Positions 21,992 to 31,114 of a DNA stretch of 49,723 nucleotides are shown here, piece after piece; the first letter of the stretch is position 1, and each line of letters begins with the position of its first letter. Made by a program: the position numbers and the translations under genes. This stretch comes from Streptomyces solicavernae. GTDB lineage: Bacteria; Actinomycetota; Actinomycetes; Streptomycetales; Streptomycetaceae. The notes beneath the pieces were generated by a model. The model was not told the origin of the DNA, made no database searches, and saw only the letters and a program-made list of their open reading frames with translations. The stretch is taken from NCBI RefSeq assembly GCF_029968095.1, contig NZ_JASCIR010000037.1, positions 1-49,723 on the forward strand, read 5' to 3'.

Positions 21992-24655
21992 ATGGCCGAT
22001 CTGCGGGCGTTGTTCAGCGTGAACGACCGGGCGCTCACGTCGACGGAGGCGTTCACGAACCGGCAGGCACAGTGGGAGAGCGTCACCACGGCACTGGCCG
22101 ACCACCTGCGGCGTATCGCCGAACCTGGCTTCACGGTCGAGGACTTCGAGGCCGCGCGGAACAACGTCGTGGTGTTCTACGGGATCGGCGGCATCGGCAA
22201 GACGACCCTGTCACGCAAGCTCGAAGCCTCGCTCACCGACCCCGCGCAGCGGCCGTCCCAGTGGGGTGAGCCGTCCTGGGAAGGGCAGCGGCTCGTGCCG
22301 GTACGGATCGACCTGTCCCGCTCGGCCGGACTCGACTTCGAGCAGGTCGCCCTGACCATCCGGCTCGCGCTCGCCGCCCACCTCAACCGGCCGCTGCCCG
22401 CCTTCGACCTGGCGCTGCGCCGCTACTGGGAGCACAACCACCCCGGCGAGCCGCTGGAGCAGTATCTGCAGCGTGCCGGGCTCGGCTCGAAGTTCGGGCA
22501 GGCCCTGCCCCAGCAGATGCAGAACGCCCTGTCCGATGTCGCGCAGGCGCTGTTGATGCCCGGCACGGTTGGATCGGTCATCGGGCAGGTCACCGGATCG
22601 CTGGTGACCGCGCTGCGGGAGCGTCGCCAGACCGTCCGGGCCCTGGCCGGGTGCGCGCTGTTGGCCGACCTCCTGGAGGCCGAACCCACCCTCGACGCCC
22701 TGTCGTACTACCCGTACCTGCTCGCGTGGGAGCTCGCCCAACTGCCCGCCGAACAGCGGGTCGTGCCGGTCATCCTCCTCGACACGTTCGAAGACACCGG
22801 CGACCGCACGCACCGCGATCTGGAGCGGCTGCTGCAGCGGATCGTGTGGCTGATGCCGAACGCCCTGTTCGTGGTCACCGGACGCGGCCGGCTGCAGTGG
22901 GCCGACGAGCAGCTGCAGGGCCAACTCGACTACACCGGCCCGCTCGCCTGGCCCGGCCTGGTGGCCCGTGACGTGCCCCGGGCCCGCATGCCGGAGCAGC
23001 CGGGAGACGGTGAACGGCAGGTCCTCATCGGCGACTTCGCGCCGGAGGACTGCGACGACTACCTCGCCCGCCGGCTCACCAGCAACGGCCGACCTCTGAT
23101 CAGCGATGTAGTGCGGCAGACCATCACGGCACGCTCGCACGGACTGCCGCTCTACCTCGACCTGTCGGTGATGCGGTTCCTCGAACTCCGCCGCAGCGGC
23201 CGCACCCTCGAACCCGGCGACTTCGACACCGACTTCCCCGCCCTGATCGCCCGCACTTTGCAGGACCTCACCCCCGACGAGCGGCACGTAGTGCGCGCCG
23301 CTGCCCTGCTCGACGCGTTCGACGTCCCCCTCGCCGCCCGCACCGCCGGCCTCGCCCAGGAAGCGGCCGCGCTGCGGCTCATCGAGCGGCCCTTCGTCCG
23401 CGAGCAGCCGTTCAGCACCTGGCCGTACTCCCTGCACGCCGTGATCCGCTCCACCATCCGCACCGCGGACGACCGCACCGACGACGCCTGGACACCACGG
23501 GACTGGCAACAGGCCGCCGAACGCGCCCACACCGCGCTCGGCACCCAATGGCGCGCCGGAGCCGCCCGCGACCGCAAGCTCCTCGTGGCGTGCCTGCGCC
23601 AAGGCCTCGCCCTCGCCGCCGAATTCGGATTCGACCTCGACTGGCTCGAAGACGCGAGCTGGCAGTACATCGGCGACTCCGTATGGGAACCCCTCCCCCA
23701 CCCCCGCCCCGCCGACGCCCAGGGCGGGCTGGGCAGTGCCACCGACGCGCTCATCGAAACGCTCAGCGCGCTCGCACGGCGCCAGCACGAGCACCGTGGC
23801 CGTACCGTCGACCGGCTCACCAGCGTCATCGACTCCGCCCTGCTGCCCGACGAGCTCCACGACCTCGCCCTGTACTACCGGGCGAAGGCGCTGCGCGACA
23901 TCGGCCGCAGTACGGACTCACGCCACGGCTACCAGCAGGTCGTCGACGGCGGCGGCCGCCTCGCCCAGAACGCCCGCCGCGGCCTCGCCCAGGCCGCCCG
24001 CCTCGCCGGCGACTTCCCCACCGCCTACGACGCCGCACAGCACCTGGGCTGGGAAGGACGCCACCAACGCGTCCTCGGCGACGTCCTCTGGCTCCAGGGC
24101 GAACCCGAGCGCGCCGCCGACGCCTACCTCGCCGGCCGCACCGAAGCCGAGCAACACGCCAAGGCGGGCGAAGCCGCCCACTGCCAAGCCCTGCGCGCAC
24201 TCGCCGTCGCCTTCACCAACCCCGAGCAGGCCGACGACGAACTCGACCTCGCCCAGCAACTCCTCGCCCCGCTCTCGCTGCGCGCCACCGGCATCAACGC
24301 CGCCATCGCCGCCCTCGTACGCGACGCCGGCAACCCCACGGTCGAAGACCGCGTCCGCACCCTGCGCACCGAACTCGACATCGCCGGCCTCACCTCGATG
24401 ACACCCACTCTCGAGCTCGCCCTGGCCTTCCACCAGGCCGTCCACGACGACCAGCAGGCCCTGGCGGCCACAATCGCCCGGCTCCGCGAGCTCACCCAGG
24501 GCGGCGACTTCGCGTACTACATCGACATCGTCCACTTCATGGCAGGCCTCCCCCTGCCCGACGGCCACACGGAGCCGCAGTGGCTCGTCAGCGCCACCGC
24601 CACCCGCGACCGCTGGCGTTCTGTCGTCAACGCCCGCCGGGCACAACAAAGCTGA
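21992..24655 (+). CDS. NLR-like STAND NTPase with TPR C-terminus
   Basis: An 887-aa product from ATG 21992, with GGGGGTGGGG just upstream. Walker A is GIGGIGKTT (64-72), Walker B VILLDTFED (260-268), and VVTGRGRL (294-301) matches the sensor strand of NACHT/NB-ARC proteins. A winged-helix-like stretch (about 420-480) and a helical TPR-like region (about 520-870) follow. The first 55 residues are short and show no known effector domain. STAND proteins with this plan act in phage defence or as signal-driven regulators. It sits next to the zeta toxin island. Confidence 0.75.
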   Translation: MADLRALFSVNDRALTSTEAFTNRQAQWESVTTALADHLRRIAEPGFTVEDFEAARNNVVVFYGIGGIGKTTLSRKLEASLTDPAQRPSQWGEPSWEGQRLVPVRIDLSRSAGLDFEQVALTIRLALAAHLNRPLPAFDLALRRYWEHNHPGEPLEQYLQRAGLGSKFGQALPQQMQNALSDVAQALLMPGTVGSVIGQVTGSLVTALRERRQTVRALAGCALLADLLEAEPTLDALSYYPYLLAWELAQLPAEQRVVPVILLDTFEDTGDRTHRDLERLLQRIVWLMPNALFVVTGRGRLQWADEQLQGQLDYTGPLAWPGLVARDVPRARMPEQPGDGERQVLIGDFAPEDCDDYLARRLTSNGRPLISDVVRQTITARSHGLPLYLDLSVMRFLELRRSGRTLEPGDFDTDFPALIARTLQDLTPDERHVVRAAALLDAFDVPLAARTAGLAQEAAALRLIERPFVREQPFSTWPYSLHAVIRSTIRTADDRTDDAWTPRDWQQAAERAHTALGTQWRAGAARDRKLLVACLRQGLALAAEFGFDLDWLEDASWQYIGDSVWEPLPHPRPADAQGGLGSATDALIETLSALARRQHEHRGRTVDRLTSVIDSALLPDELHDLALYYRAKALRDIGRSTDSRHGYQQVVDGGGRLAQNARRGLAQAARLAGDFPTAYDAAQHLGWEGRHQRVLGDVLWLQGEPERAADAYLAGRTEAEQHAKAGEAAHCQALRALAVAFTNPEQADDELDLAQQLLAPLSLRATGINAAIAALVRDAGNPTVEDRVRTLRTELDIAGLTSMTPTLELALAFHQAVHDDQQALAATIARLRELTQGGDFAYYIDIVHFMAGLPLPDGHTEPQWLVSATATRDRWRSVVNARRAQQS

Positions 24656-24727
24656 GCTCGGGACGGTGCTCTCGGCCCGATTCCCCTGCTGCGCCCGACC
24701 GTTGTCAGTGCCGCACCTGAGAATCGC

Positions 24728-25730
24728 CTAGGACTTGTCCGGCCGATCATGTGCGGAGCCAGATGACGAGGGCTGCTGCGGTGGCGGTGCCGAGGAAGAC
24801 GTATCCGCGCTTGTCGTAGCGAGTGGCAACCGCTCGTGCGTGCTTGAGCTTGTTGATGGCCCGTTCGACGGTGTTCCGTTTCTTGTACCGCTCTTCGTCA
24901 AAGCCCGGTGGCCGCCCGCCGCGTGAGCCTTTGCGCAGGCGGGCGCCCTGGCTGTCGGTCTTCTCCGGGATCGTGTGCCGGATGCCCCGGCGCCGCAGGT
25001 ACTCGCGGCACGGCGCGTTGCTGTAGGCCTTGTCCGCCGCCAGGCTGTCCGGCTTTCTGCGGGGCCTGCCCGGTCCGGTCCTGGGGACGCGGATCTTCTC
25101 CAGCACCGGTTTGAACTGGGTGCAGTCGGCCCGCTGTCCCGGCGTGACGATCAGGGACAGCGGTCGACAGCGGCCGTCCGCGCTCAGGTGGAGCTTGCTG
25201 GTGAACCCGCCGCGCGAGCGGCCCAGGCCCTCGCCTCCCGCACCACCTCCACCAGGCGGCCGTGCAGGCTCTGCCACGGAGTTTCGCCCTGGTGTTCTGC
25301 CGCTCCGGCCCCCTTTGAGGCGGGAGTTGGCGGCGGATCGGTGCGGGCGCCGGCCGCATGCTGATGCGCGCGGACGACGGTGGAGTCGACCGAGATGTCC
25401 CAGTCGAGCTCGCCGCGTCGGCCTCGGCCTGGACCTGCTGAAGCAGGGGTTCCCAGGTGCCGTCGGCGGACCACAGCCGGTGGCGTTCATAGACCGTCTT
25501 CCACGGGCCGAACCGCTCGGGCAGGTCACGCCACTGCACCCCGGTCCGCACCCGGTGCAGAATCCCGTCGATCACCTGCCGGTGATCCCGCCACCGACCA
25601 CAACGCCTGTTGCTCACCGGCAGGAACGCCGCAGCCGTTCCCACTCCGCATCTGTCAGATCACCCCGCCCCATGCCCAGAACAACGACCCGGGCCCGAGA
25701 CAGTCACATGATCGTCCGGACAAGTCCTAG
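24728..25730 (-). mobile_element. IS5-family insertion sequence (decayed)
   Basis: About 1.0 kb bounded by 26-bp inverted repeats. The left end CTAGGACTTGTCCGG (from 24728) and the right end (25705-25730) match at 25 of 26 positions, differing only at position 16. CTAG or TA at both outer edges fits the short target duplication of the IS427-like group. The transposase reads on the minus strand but is broken by several frameshifts. It separates the STAND gene from the tail of the transfer operon. Confidence 0.85.
24747..25673 (-). pseudogene. frameshifted IS5-family transposase
   Basis: From ATG 25673 (MGRGDLTDAEWERLR) the reading must change frame three times to give a full IS5/IS427 transposase. 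The changes fall before FLPVSNRRCGRWRDHRQVI, before ELDWDISVDSTVVRAHQHAA, and before LGRSRGGFTSKLHLSADG. The last piece reads through DKAYSNAPCREYLRRRG to the YKKRNTVERAINKLKHARAV end motif and stops at 24747. DDE residues are spread over the three frames. The group normally needs at most one programmed shift, so this copy is probably dead, or the sequence has errors. Confidence 0.75.
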
Positions 25731-25749
25731 ATGGCCGTACGCCCTGTGT

Positions 25750-25771
25750 GCCCGCCCCGACCGGGGCGGGC
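25750..25771 (-). terminator. hairpin terminator at end of the transfer operon
   Basis: GCCCGCCCCG (25750-25759) and CGGGGCGGGC (25762-25771) form a 10-bp stem with a tight loop, about 30 bp beyond the stop of the last minus-strand gene at 25800. Confidence 0.6.
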
Positions 25772-25799
25772 GTCGCTGTACCCGGGTCCTGCCGCACGG

Positions 25800-26051
25800 C
25801 TAGCGTTCGAGCCATTCCATGAGGCGCCTCTCCCACGCGACCCGCACCCGGTTCCGGAAGCGGGGATAGATCGTCGCCGGGTCCTCGTAGCCCAGGGCTC
25901 GCATGACGAGCCACCACAGGGGGCGTACGACGAGAAAGCGCCAGACAGGCGGGAAACTCCGGCTCCAGTGGCGGCGTACGACCACAGCCAGGGCGAACGC
26001 GAGGACTAGCAGCAGACGCGGGAAGGCCCAGTACATGATTTCGGGCAACAC
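25800..26051 (-). CDS. small basic membrane protein
   Basis: An 83-aa product from GTG 26051, with AAGGAGGGG about eight bases upstream. A hydrophobic N-terminal helix (residues 6-25) is followed by a basic, Trp-rich part (RRHWSRSFPPVWRFLVVRP) and a second amphipathic stretch. The family is unknown. It is the last gene before the terminator of the transfer block and could be a transfer accessory. Confidence 0.5.
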   Translation of the reverse strand: MLPEIMYWAFPRLLLVLAFALAVVVRRHWSRSFPPVWRFLVVRPLWWLVMRALGYEDPATIYPRFRNRVRVAWERRLMEWLER

Positions 26052-26124
26052 TCGGGAGCCCCTCCTTCAAGGGGATCCCGGAACGCGACCACCGGGGCTC
26101 TCGCGGCTCATGCCACGGGCGTCA

Positions 26125-27003
26125 TCAATGTGATTTGCGAAAGGATTCTACCGACTGCCCGCGGTAGAGCGTGGGAAAATTGCCGCCTGGTCTCCAGGGC
26201 ACTTGCACCGGGTCCCCGGATCCGCTGGGTTCGGCGAACCTCGTGAATGGCTCGCGCAGCCAGGAGAACGGCATTTCCACACCGCCGCGAATCTGCTCGC
26301 CATCTAGCTCCAGGGTGTTGTGACCATTCATCACACAGCGTTTGCTATAGCTGGTGACCACATCGGTGCCGCCGCTGAAGTCTGGTGGTACGCGGGTCTC
26401 CAGTCGGTGCGGTCGATCGATACGCCCGGCGTTCTGCACGATCAGAACCGGGCCTTCGGGCTCTCGATGGGGGACCGTGAAGGCTCGAGCCCTCTCGGCA
26501 CCACACCTCTGGCCGCCAGCTCGGCTCGGCACTGCGCAGACAATGATCAGAGCGAGCCGAGGCCAGTCTCCGGGGGCCGGCGGGTAGATGCCTTCTGCTA
26601 CCTCGCCGCGTTCGGCGTTCAGTCGTCGTTGGAGCTCCCGACGCCGCCGTTCGTGCGCGGCCGAGCCGTCACGTTCACGGGTCAGGGCGTCCGCCAAACT
26701 CCCGACCAGGACAGCAGCCTTCCGGTGTGTCCACTCCTGTTGCTGGCGCTGCGGCAAGCGTTCGCAGATCCGGTCCACCAGTGGCACCAGCCGTTCCTGC
26801 TGCCCCTGCCCTGTCAGCGCATCGTCGAGCTCAGCCCACTCACCGTCGAGGAGAGCTGCCACGAGCATCTCCGCCAGATCATCCACCCCTGGATCGGGGG
26901 CACGCGGAACCATCCCGATCTGAGGAACCAGCCACCTGGGTTGGCGAGTTGCGCAATCCTGCTGGGCAGGCCCGCCTGCCGCATCCGATCCCCGTTCGCT
27001 CAC
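26125..27003 (-). CDS. hypothetical protein, 292 aa
   Basis: From GTG 27003, nine bases after the stop of the preceding gene. The first half is acidic and helical (DDLAEMLVAALLDGEWAELD, then QRQQQEWTHRKAAVLVGSLA). The middle has a hydrophobic segment, WPRLALIIVCAVPS, perhaps a membrane helix. The C-terminal part (about 220-292) contains GGTDVVTSYSKRCVMNG and PFSWLREPF. I do not recognise it. Placement suggests a role linked to the upstream operon. Confidence 0.5.
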   Translation of the reverse strand: MSERGSDAAGGPAQQDCATRQPRWLVPQIGMVPRAPDPGVDDLAEMLVAALLDGEWAELDDALTGQGQQERLVPLVDRICERLPQRQQQEWTHRKAAVLVGSLADALTRERDGSAAHERRRRELQRRLNAERGEVAEGIYPPAPGDWPRLALIIVCAVPSRAGGQRCGAERARAFTVPHREPEGPVLIVQNAGRIDRPHRLETRVPPDFSGGTDVVTSYSKRCVMNGHNTLELDGEQIRGGVEMPFSWLREPFTRFAEPSGSGDPVQVPWRPGGNFPTLYRGQSVESFRKSH

Positions 27004-27012
27004 CCTTCCGCC

Positions 27013-27342
27013 TCAGGCAAGGAGTTCGGAGGCGGTGAAGATCGACCAATCCCAGTTTCCGTTGTCGTCGCGATCAGCGAGGAGGATCAGGTCGTCGACG
27101 CTGTCACGGGCTTGTTCCCGCGCCTTGGCCATGGTGACGAGGTAGGACATGTGGAAGTCCTCCGGGAGGGGCTTTCCGCCTTCGGTGTCGCGGTGGACCA
27201 GCAGGACCGCGTCGTTCGACTCGACGCGCGAGGCGAATATCCGCACGTCGTTGACGCTGAGTTGGGTGATCGTGTCTGTGCGAACCAGGATGAGGGTGTC
27301 CGGCCTGCGCGGGTTGATGGCCTGTACCCAGATGTTCGCCAT
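27013..27342 (-). CDS. hypothetical 109-aa protein
   Basis: I chose ATG 27342 (MANIWVQAINPRR) because GGAG lies about eight bases upstream; it is 23 bp after the LysM-BTAD gene. The product is a soluble alpha/beta protein with strands such as TLILVRTDTITQLSV, DVRIFASRVE and AVLLVHRDTE, and ends NWDWSIFTASELLA. No family is recognised. It seems to belong to the end of the transfer operon. Confidence 0.55.
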   Translation of the reverse strand: MANIWVQAINPRRPDTLILVRTDTITQLSVNDVRIFASRVESNDAVLLVHRDTEGGKPLPEDFHMSYLVTMAKAREQARDSVDDLILLADRDDNGNWDWSIFTASELLA

Positions 27343-27365
27343 GAAGTTCTCCGTGTGGTTGAGGG

Positions 27366-30300
27366 TCACGCGCTGCGCCGCATGATCGAGTCGTAGACGC
27401 GCTCTGTCTCCGGCTCGGTGCCGACGCTGAGGCTCCGGTTGACGGCGAGGAGCGTGTCGTACGCGGCGCGTACGGCGTCGCGGTTGCCCGCCTGGTCCTC
27501 GATGAGCATCCAGTCCTGGTAGAGGAGTTCGGAGCTGTCGTCGATGTCGAGGCCGACGCGTACGGCGCGCCGGGCGGCGTCGAGGTTGGGGCGTGGAGCC
27601 GTGCGGTGCCAGGTCGCGAGGGTGTGGGCGACGTCGGTGATGCGGACGAGCATCTCCTGGATGCGGGCTGCGGCCCAGGGCGGCTGGTCGCCGTCGAAGG
27701 GGCGGCCGGTCACCAGGTCGAGGGCGGCGGCGAGGTCCGCGATTCCTTCGGTCTCGCCCGTGGTGAGTCCGCGGGTGGCGAGGTCCTCGAACTGGGTCCA
27801 GTCGCAGCGGACGTGGTCGGAGAGGCGGTAGCCGCCGGTGCGGGCGCGGGGCAGGTAGACGTTTCCGTCGCTGTCCGTGCCGAGGCGGTTGCGGAGTTCG
27901 GAGATGCGGGTCTGCAGGGTTCGCTTGGCCCAGGGCTCCATCGGGTCCATGGCGTCGCAGATCGTGTCGCCGGTGATGCCGGGCTTGAAGTAGATCAGTG
28001 AGGCGAGCGCGGCGAGTTTGGGGCCGTGGCCGGAGGCCTCGACGCCCGTGACCTCGACCGGGCCCAGCACCCGGATCAGAGGCCCGTCACCGGTGATCTC
28101 CGGCTGCTGGGTGGGGAATTCGGTCTCGTCTGCCGCGTCCTGGTCGAGCAGGAGGGCCGGGGCAGCCGCGCTCTCCTCGGGCGCTTCGGGCTCCGGGTTG
28201 CCGTCGGGGGCTTCGTGGACGGCCGGAGTCGGGTTGAGGACGTGCACGGTGCCGCCGCTGGGCGCGGTGTCGGTGAGCGCGGCGAACGGTGCCTCGGGCT
28301 CGTCGACCGCGTCGGCGGCTGGGTCGGTGACCGTGGCCAGCAGGGGGACGCTGCTGGGGCCGGTGTCCGTGTCGGTCTTGGTGAGGCTGACGGGCGGGAC
28401 GTGTCGCCAGGCGCCTTCTGCTGGGCGGGCGGGTTCGTCTGCGCTGTGCAGGATGCGCAGGAACTCCCGGTAGTCCTCCTCGGGGAGGGTCTGCAGGACG
28501 AGGTCGGTGTCGAGGAGGTCCAGGTGCTGGGGTGTGTCGGTGCCGGCCTGGAGGCGTACGGCGTCGGGGAATCCTGCTGCGGCGTGCCGCGCGGGCAGGA
28601 CGAGCGCCACGGGCATGTCGTGGGCGGCGGCGAGCGAGTCGGCCAGGGACTGTACGTCGTCGGCCCGGATGGCGTCGGCGGAGCAGATCAGCATCCACGG
28701 CAGCGGGTCCGCTGGCTCGTCGCCTTGGTGGTGTTCGAGGAGGAGTTCGCCCAGGTCGGTCTGTGCGGCGCGCAGTGAAGGGACGGTGCGCAGGCGGCCT
28801 TGGGGCAGCAGGGTGGGCAGTTCGGTGCCGAGGCCGACGGTGAGGATGTCGGCGTGGTCGCTCCATGCGCTGGTGCCGGCTGCGAGGGCTATGACGCGTG
28901 CGGTGTCGCGTACGTCCTGGTCGTCGCCGTCCAGGAGGAGGACGCGGGTGTGGGTGAGGTTGAGGAGGATGTGGCTGCCGTCGGGGTCGGTGCCGAGCGG
29001 GACGAGGCCGGGGTAGGGGGCGGCGACGGTGTGCGGGCTGTCGATGAGCGGGTGGGCGGGGTCGAGCGTCCAGCGCTGTTCGGCGACGTGGGTGAAGGGC
29101 GGCAGCGGCTCGGCGGCACCGTTGAGGAGGAGTTCGATGCCGGTGGCGGTGACCCGGGCGCCGCGCAGCTCGGGCAGGGCGCGGTCGTGTTCGGCGGCGT
29201 GGTGCGCCAGGGTGCGCAAGGCGTCGTCGAGGAGGTCGACGCTGGCGGGTTCGGCGGTGGCGTTGAGGACCTGCTCGACGGGGCCGGGGGTGTCGGGCAT
29301 GGCGATCGTCTCGCCGGGGTTGCGGCGGCGCCGCTGGAGCAGGCGCTTCACAGCGATCGTTCCGGCCAGGGTGCCGGCGAGGAGCATGCCGAGTCCGGCG
29401 ATGTGGCGGGCGTCGACGGTGGATTCGCTCGTGGAGGGGGCGGCGGGCTCGTCTGCGGGGCGCGTCGGTTCGGCGGTGTCCGGCTCGGCCGGCTTCGTGG
29501 ACGGGGCGGCCGAAGGAGCCTGCGTTTCGTGTCCGGAGGCGGAGGGAGACGGCGCGCTGTCCTCTTCCGCGGCGGGCTTCTCCGTCTTCTTCGGCGGCGT
29601 CTCCGCGGCGCCACCGCCTGCACCGTGCTGTTCGTCGTCGGCGGGGGTGTCGGGTTCGGCGGGGCGATCGTCGGTGGAAGTCCGTTCGCGGTCCGGTGAC
29701 TTGGGGGCGTCCGGCTTGGCGTCCTCGGCCGGGGCGGAGGCGTGCGGGATGGTGAGCTTGAGGCCGGGGCGGATGTCGGCCGGGTTGGTCAGCCGGGTGC
29801 CGCCGGGCTGCGCGGCGCCCTTGTTCGCTTCGAAGATCTGGACGTACTTCGTGCCGGAGCCGGTCTCCTCCTCGGCGATCTCCCACATCGTGTCGCCGGG
29901 CTTCACCACGCGCTCGGCGTCGTGCCGCTCCTCGTCGACGGTGGCGGTGTGGCCTCCGGCCGGGCGCGGGGCGCTGTCGGCGGCGGGGTGGGCCGCGGTG
30001 TCGGTGGCCGGTGTCTGGGTGGTGCGGGCGTCGGCGGGCAGCTGCACGGTGGTGCCGACGGGCAGGGTGGCTCCGGTCGGCAGATCGGGGTTGAGCTGGC
30101 GGATTTCGACGGCGCGCTGTCCGTCGCCGAGCGTGGCTTCGGCGATGTCCCACACCGTCTCCCCCGCCTCGGCCACGACGTGCACAGAGGTCGCAGCAGT
30201 GGCTGTCCGCTCAGCGGCCTGGGCGGGTGCTGCGGGCGCTGCCTGTTCGGTGGTGTGCTGCGGGGTGTGGGGGGCGGTGGCCGCGACGGCGGGGGTGGAG

Positions 30301-30674
30301 GCGGCCATCGCGGTGCTGGCGGGCAGGACTAGGAGACCGCCGAGGAGGAATGCGGCCAGGCGCTGCGGGGCGGCGAGGCCGCGCCGGGGCCGGGAGGGCC
30401 TGCGCCGCAGCAGCGCTCCGGTCTCAAGCGCGGTGGAGACGACGAACCAGGCCCAGAACGCCCAGGCGGCCACAGTGAGAACGATGAGCAGGGTGCTGCC
30501 GTCGTCGTACTGCACCGCTTCGCTGATCTCGTCTGCGCTGGGCACGTGTCCGGGCAGGGTTCCGGCGTTGAGGAGCAGGACGGGGACGCCGACGAGGAGA
30601 GTGGCGAGGGCGGCGAGGCTGGCCACGGCCCGCAGGAGCCGTACGGCGAGCGGTAGTTGGGGGCGCATGGTCAT
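27366..30674 (-). CDS. membrane LysM protein with winged-helix/BTAD regulator domain
   Basis: A 1102-aa product; ATG 30674 overlaps the upstream stop (ATGA). Membrane helices lie at about 16-36, 61-82 and 105-123. Two LysM domains follow (164-213 with GETVWDIAEATLG; 255-311 with GDTMWEIAEEETG), then a Pro/Ala/Glu-rich linker and a helix at about 424-445. The C-terminal 238 residues are an OmpR-like winged helix (LIRVLGPVEVTG, then LQTRISELRNRLG and GGYRL) plus a BTAD-type helical domain, as in SARP activators. It could sense peptidoglycan or pilus status outside and control transcription from the membrane. The combination is known in actinobacteria next to Tad genes but is poorly understood. 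Confidence 0.8.
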   Translation of the reverse strand: MTMRPQLPLAVRLLRAVASLAALATLLVGVPVLLLNAGTLPGHVPSADEISEAVQYDDGSTLLIVLTVAAWAFWAWFVVSTALETGALLRRRPSRPRRGLAAPQRLAAFLLGGLLVLPASTAMAASTPAVAATAPHTPQHTTEQAAPAAPAQAAERTATAATSVHVVAEAGETVWDIAEATLGDGQRAVEIRQLNPDLPTGATLPVGTTVQLPADARTTQTPATDTAAHPAADSAPRPAGGHTATVDEERHDAERVVKPGDTMWEIAEEETGSGTKYVQIFEANKGAAQPGGTRLTNPADIRPGLKLTIPHASAPAEDAKPDAPKSPDRERTSTDDRPAEPDTPADDEQHGAGGGAAETPPKKTEKPAAEEDSAPSPSASGHETQAPSAAPSTKPAEPDTAEPTRPADEPAAPSTSESTVDARHIAGLGMLLAGTLAGTIAVKRLLQRRRRNPGETIAMPDTPGPVEQVLNATAEPASVDLLDDALRTLAHHAAEHDRALPELRGARVTATGIELLLNGAAEPLPPFTHVAEQRWTLDPAHPLIDSPHTVAAPYPGLVPLGTDPDGSHILLNLTHTRVLLLDGDDQDVRDTARVIALAAGTSAWSDHADILTVGLGTELPTLLPQGRLRTVPSLRAAQTDLGELLLEHHQGDEPADPLPWMLICSADAIRADDVQSLADSLAAAHDMPVALVLPARHAAAGFPDAVRLQAGTDTPQHLDLLDTDLVLQTLPEEDYREFLRILHSADEPARPAEGAWRHVPPVSLTKTDTDTGPSSVPLLATVTDPAADAVDEPEAPFAALTDTAPSGGTVHVLNPTPAVHEAPDGNPEPEAPEESAAAPALLLDQDAADETEFPTQQPEITGDGPLIRVLGPVEVTGVEASGHGPKLAALASLIYFKPGITGDTICDAMDPMEPWAKRTLQTRISELRNRLGTDSDGNVYLPRARTGGYRLSDHVRCDWTQFEDLATRGLTTGETEGIADLAAALDLVTGRPFDGDQPPWAAARIQEMLVRITDVAHTLATWHRTAPRPNLDAARRAVRVGLDIDDSSELLYQDWMLIEDQAGNRDAVRAAYDTLLAVNRSLSVGTEPETERVYDSIMRRSA

Positions 30675-31114
30675 CCTTGGGGGTCCGTGCGTACGAGGGT
30701 GGCGGTCGAGCGGGCGGTCACATTGAAGGTTCCGAAGCCGAGCCCGCTCAGGAGGATGGGCTCGTAGGTGTCGTGCACGGTGACGGTGATCTTCTGGCCG
30801 TCGGCGGAGACGCGGGCGGTGCCGGACGATCCGGCTTCTTCGAGGAACTCGGCTGCGGCGGCCTCGGCGCCGGCCGGGTCGACTGCGGTGCCGTGGCCGC
30901 CGATCGCGTCTTCGGGGATGATCTGCTGGCCTGCGGCACGGGCGGCTTCGGCGGCGAGGTCCTCGCTGTCGGCGGAGGCCTTCATGTAGCGGCCCATGTC
31001 TGTCATGAGGGCCAGCAGGCCGATGAGGATGATGCCGAAGCCGAGGTAGTACAGGGTGACCGAGCCCTTGTCGGACATGGCTTGGGTGCGGAGCGCGCGC
31101 AACCATCGGTTCAT
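30671..31114 (-). CDS. TadG-like pilus-assembly protein
   Basis: A 147-aa product. An N-terminal pseudopilin-like segment (SDKGSVTLYYLGFGIILIGL) with one membrane helix (residues 18-38) is followed by an extracellular domain ending in VTARSTATLVRTD. The usual Glu five residues after the Gly is replaced by Tyr, so prepilin-peptidase cleavage is uncertain. It overlaps the neighbours by four bases each and is the third of three TadE/G-like genes. Confidence 0.7.
   Translation of the reverse strand: MNRWLRALRTQAMSDKGSVTLYYLGFGIILIGLLALMTDMGRYMKASADSEDLAAEAARAAGQQIIPEDAIGGHGTAVDPAGAEAAAAEFLEEAGSSGTARVSADGQKITVTVHDTYEPILLSGLGFGTFNVTARSTATLVRTDPQG

Noticed and set aside
28018..30726. Long plus-strand open frames opposite the LysM-BTAD and Tad genes
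   Set aside because: They are low-complexity Gly/Val/Ala/Arg-rich mirrors of real minus-strand genes caused by GC-rich third positions. They have no family match or ribosome binding site.
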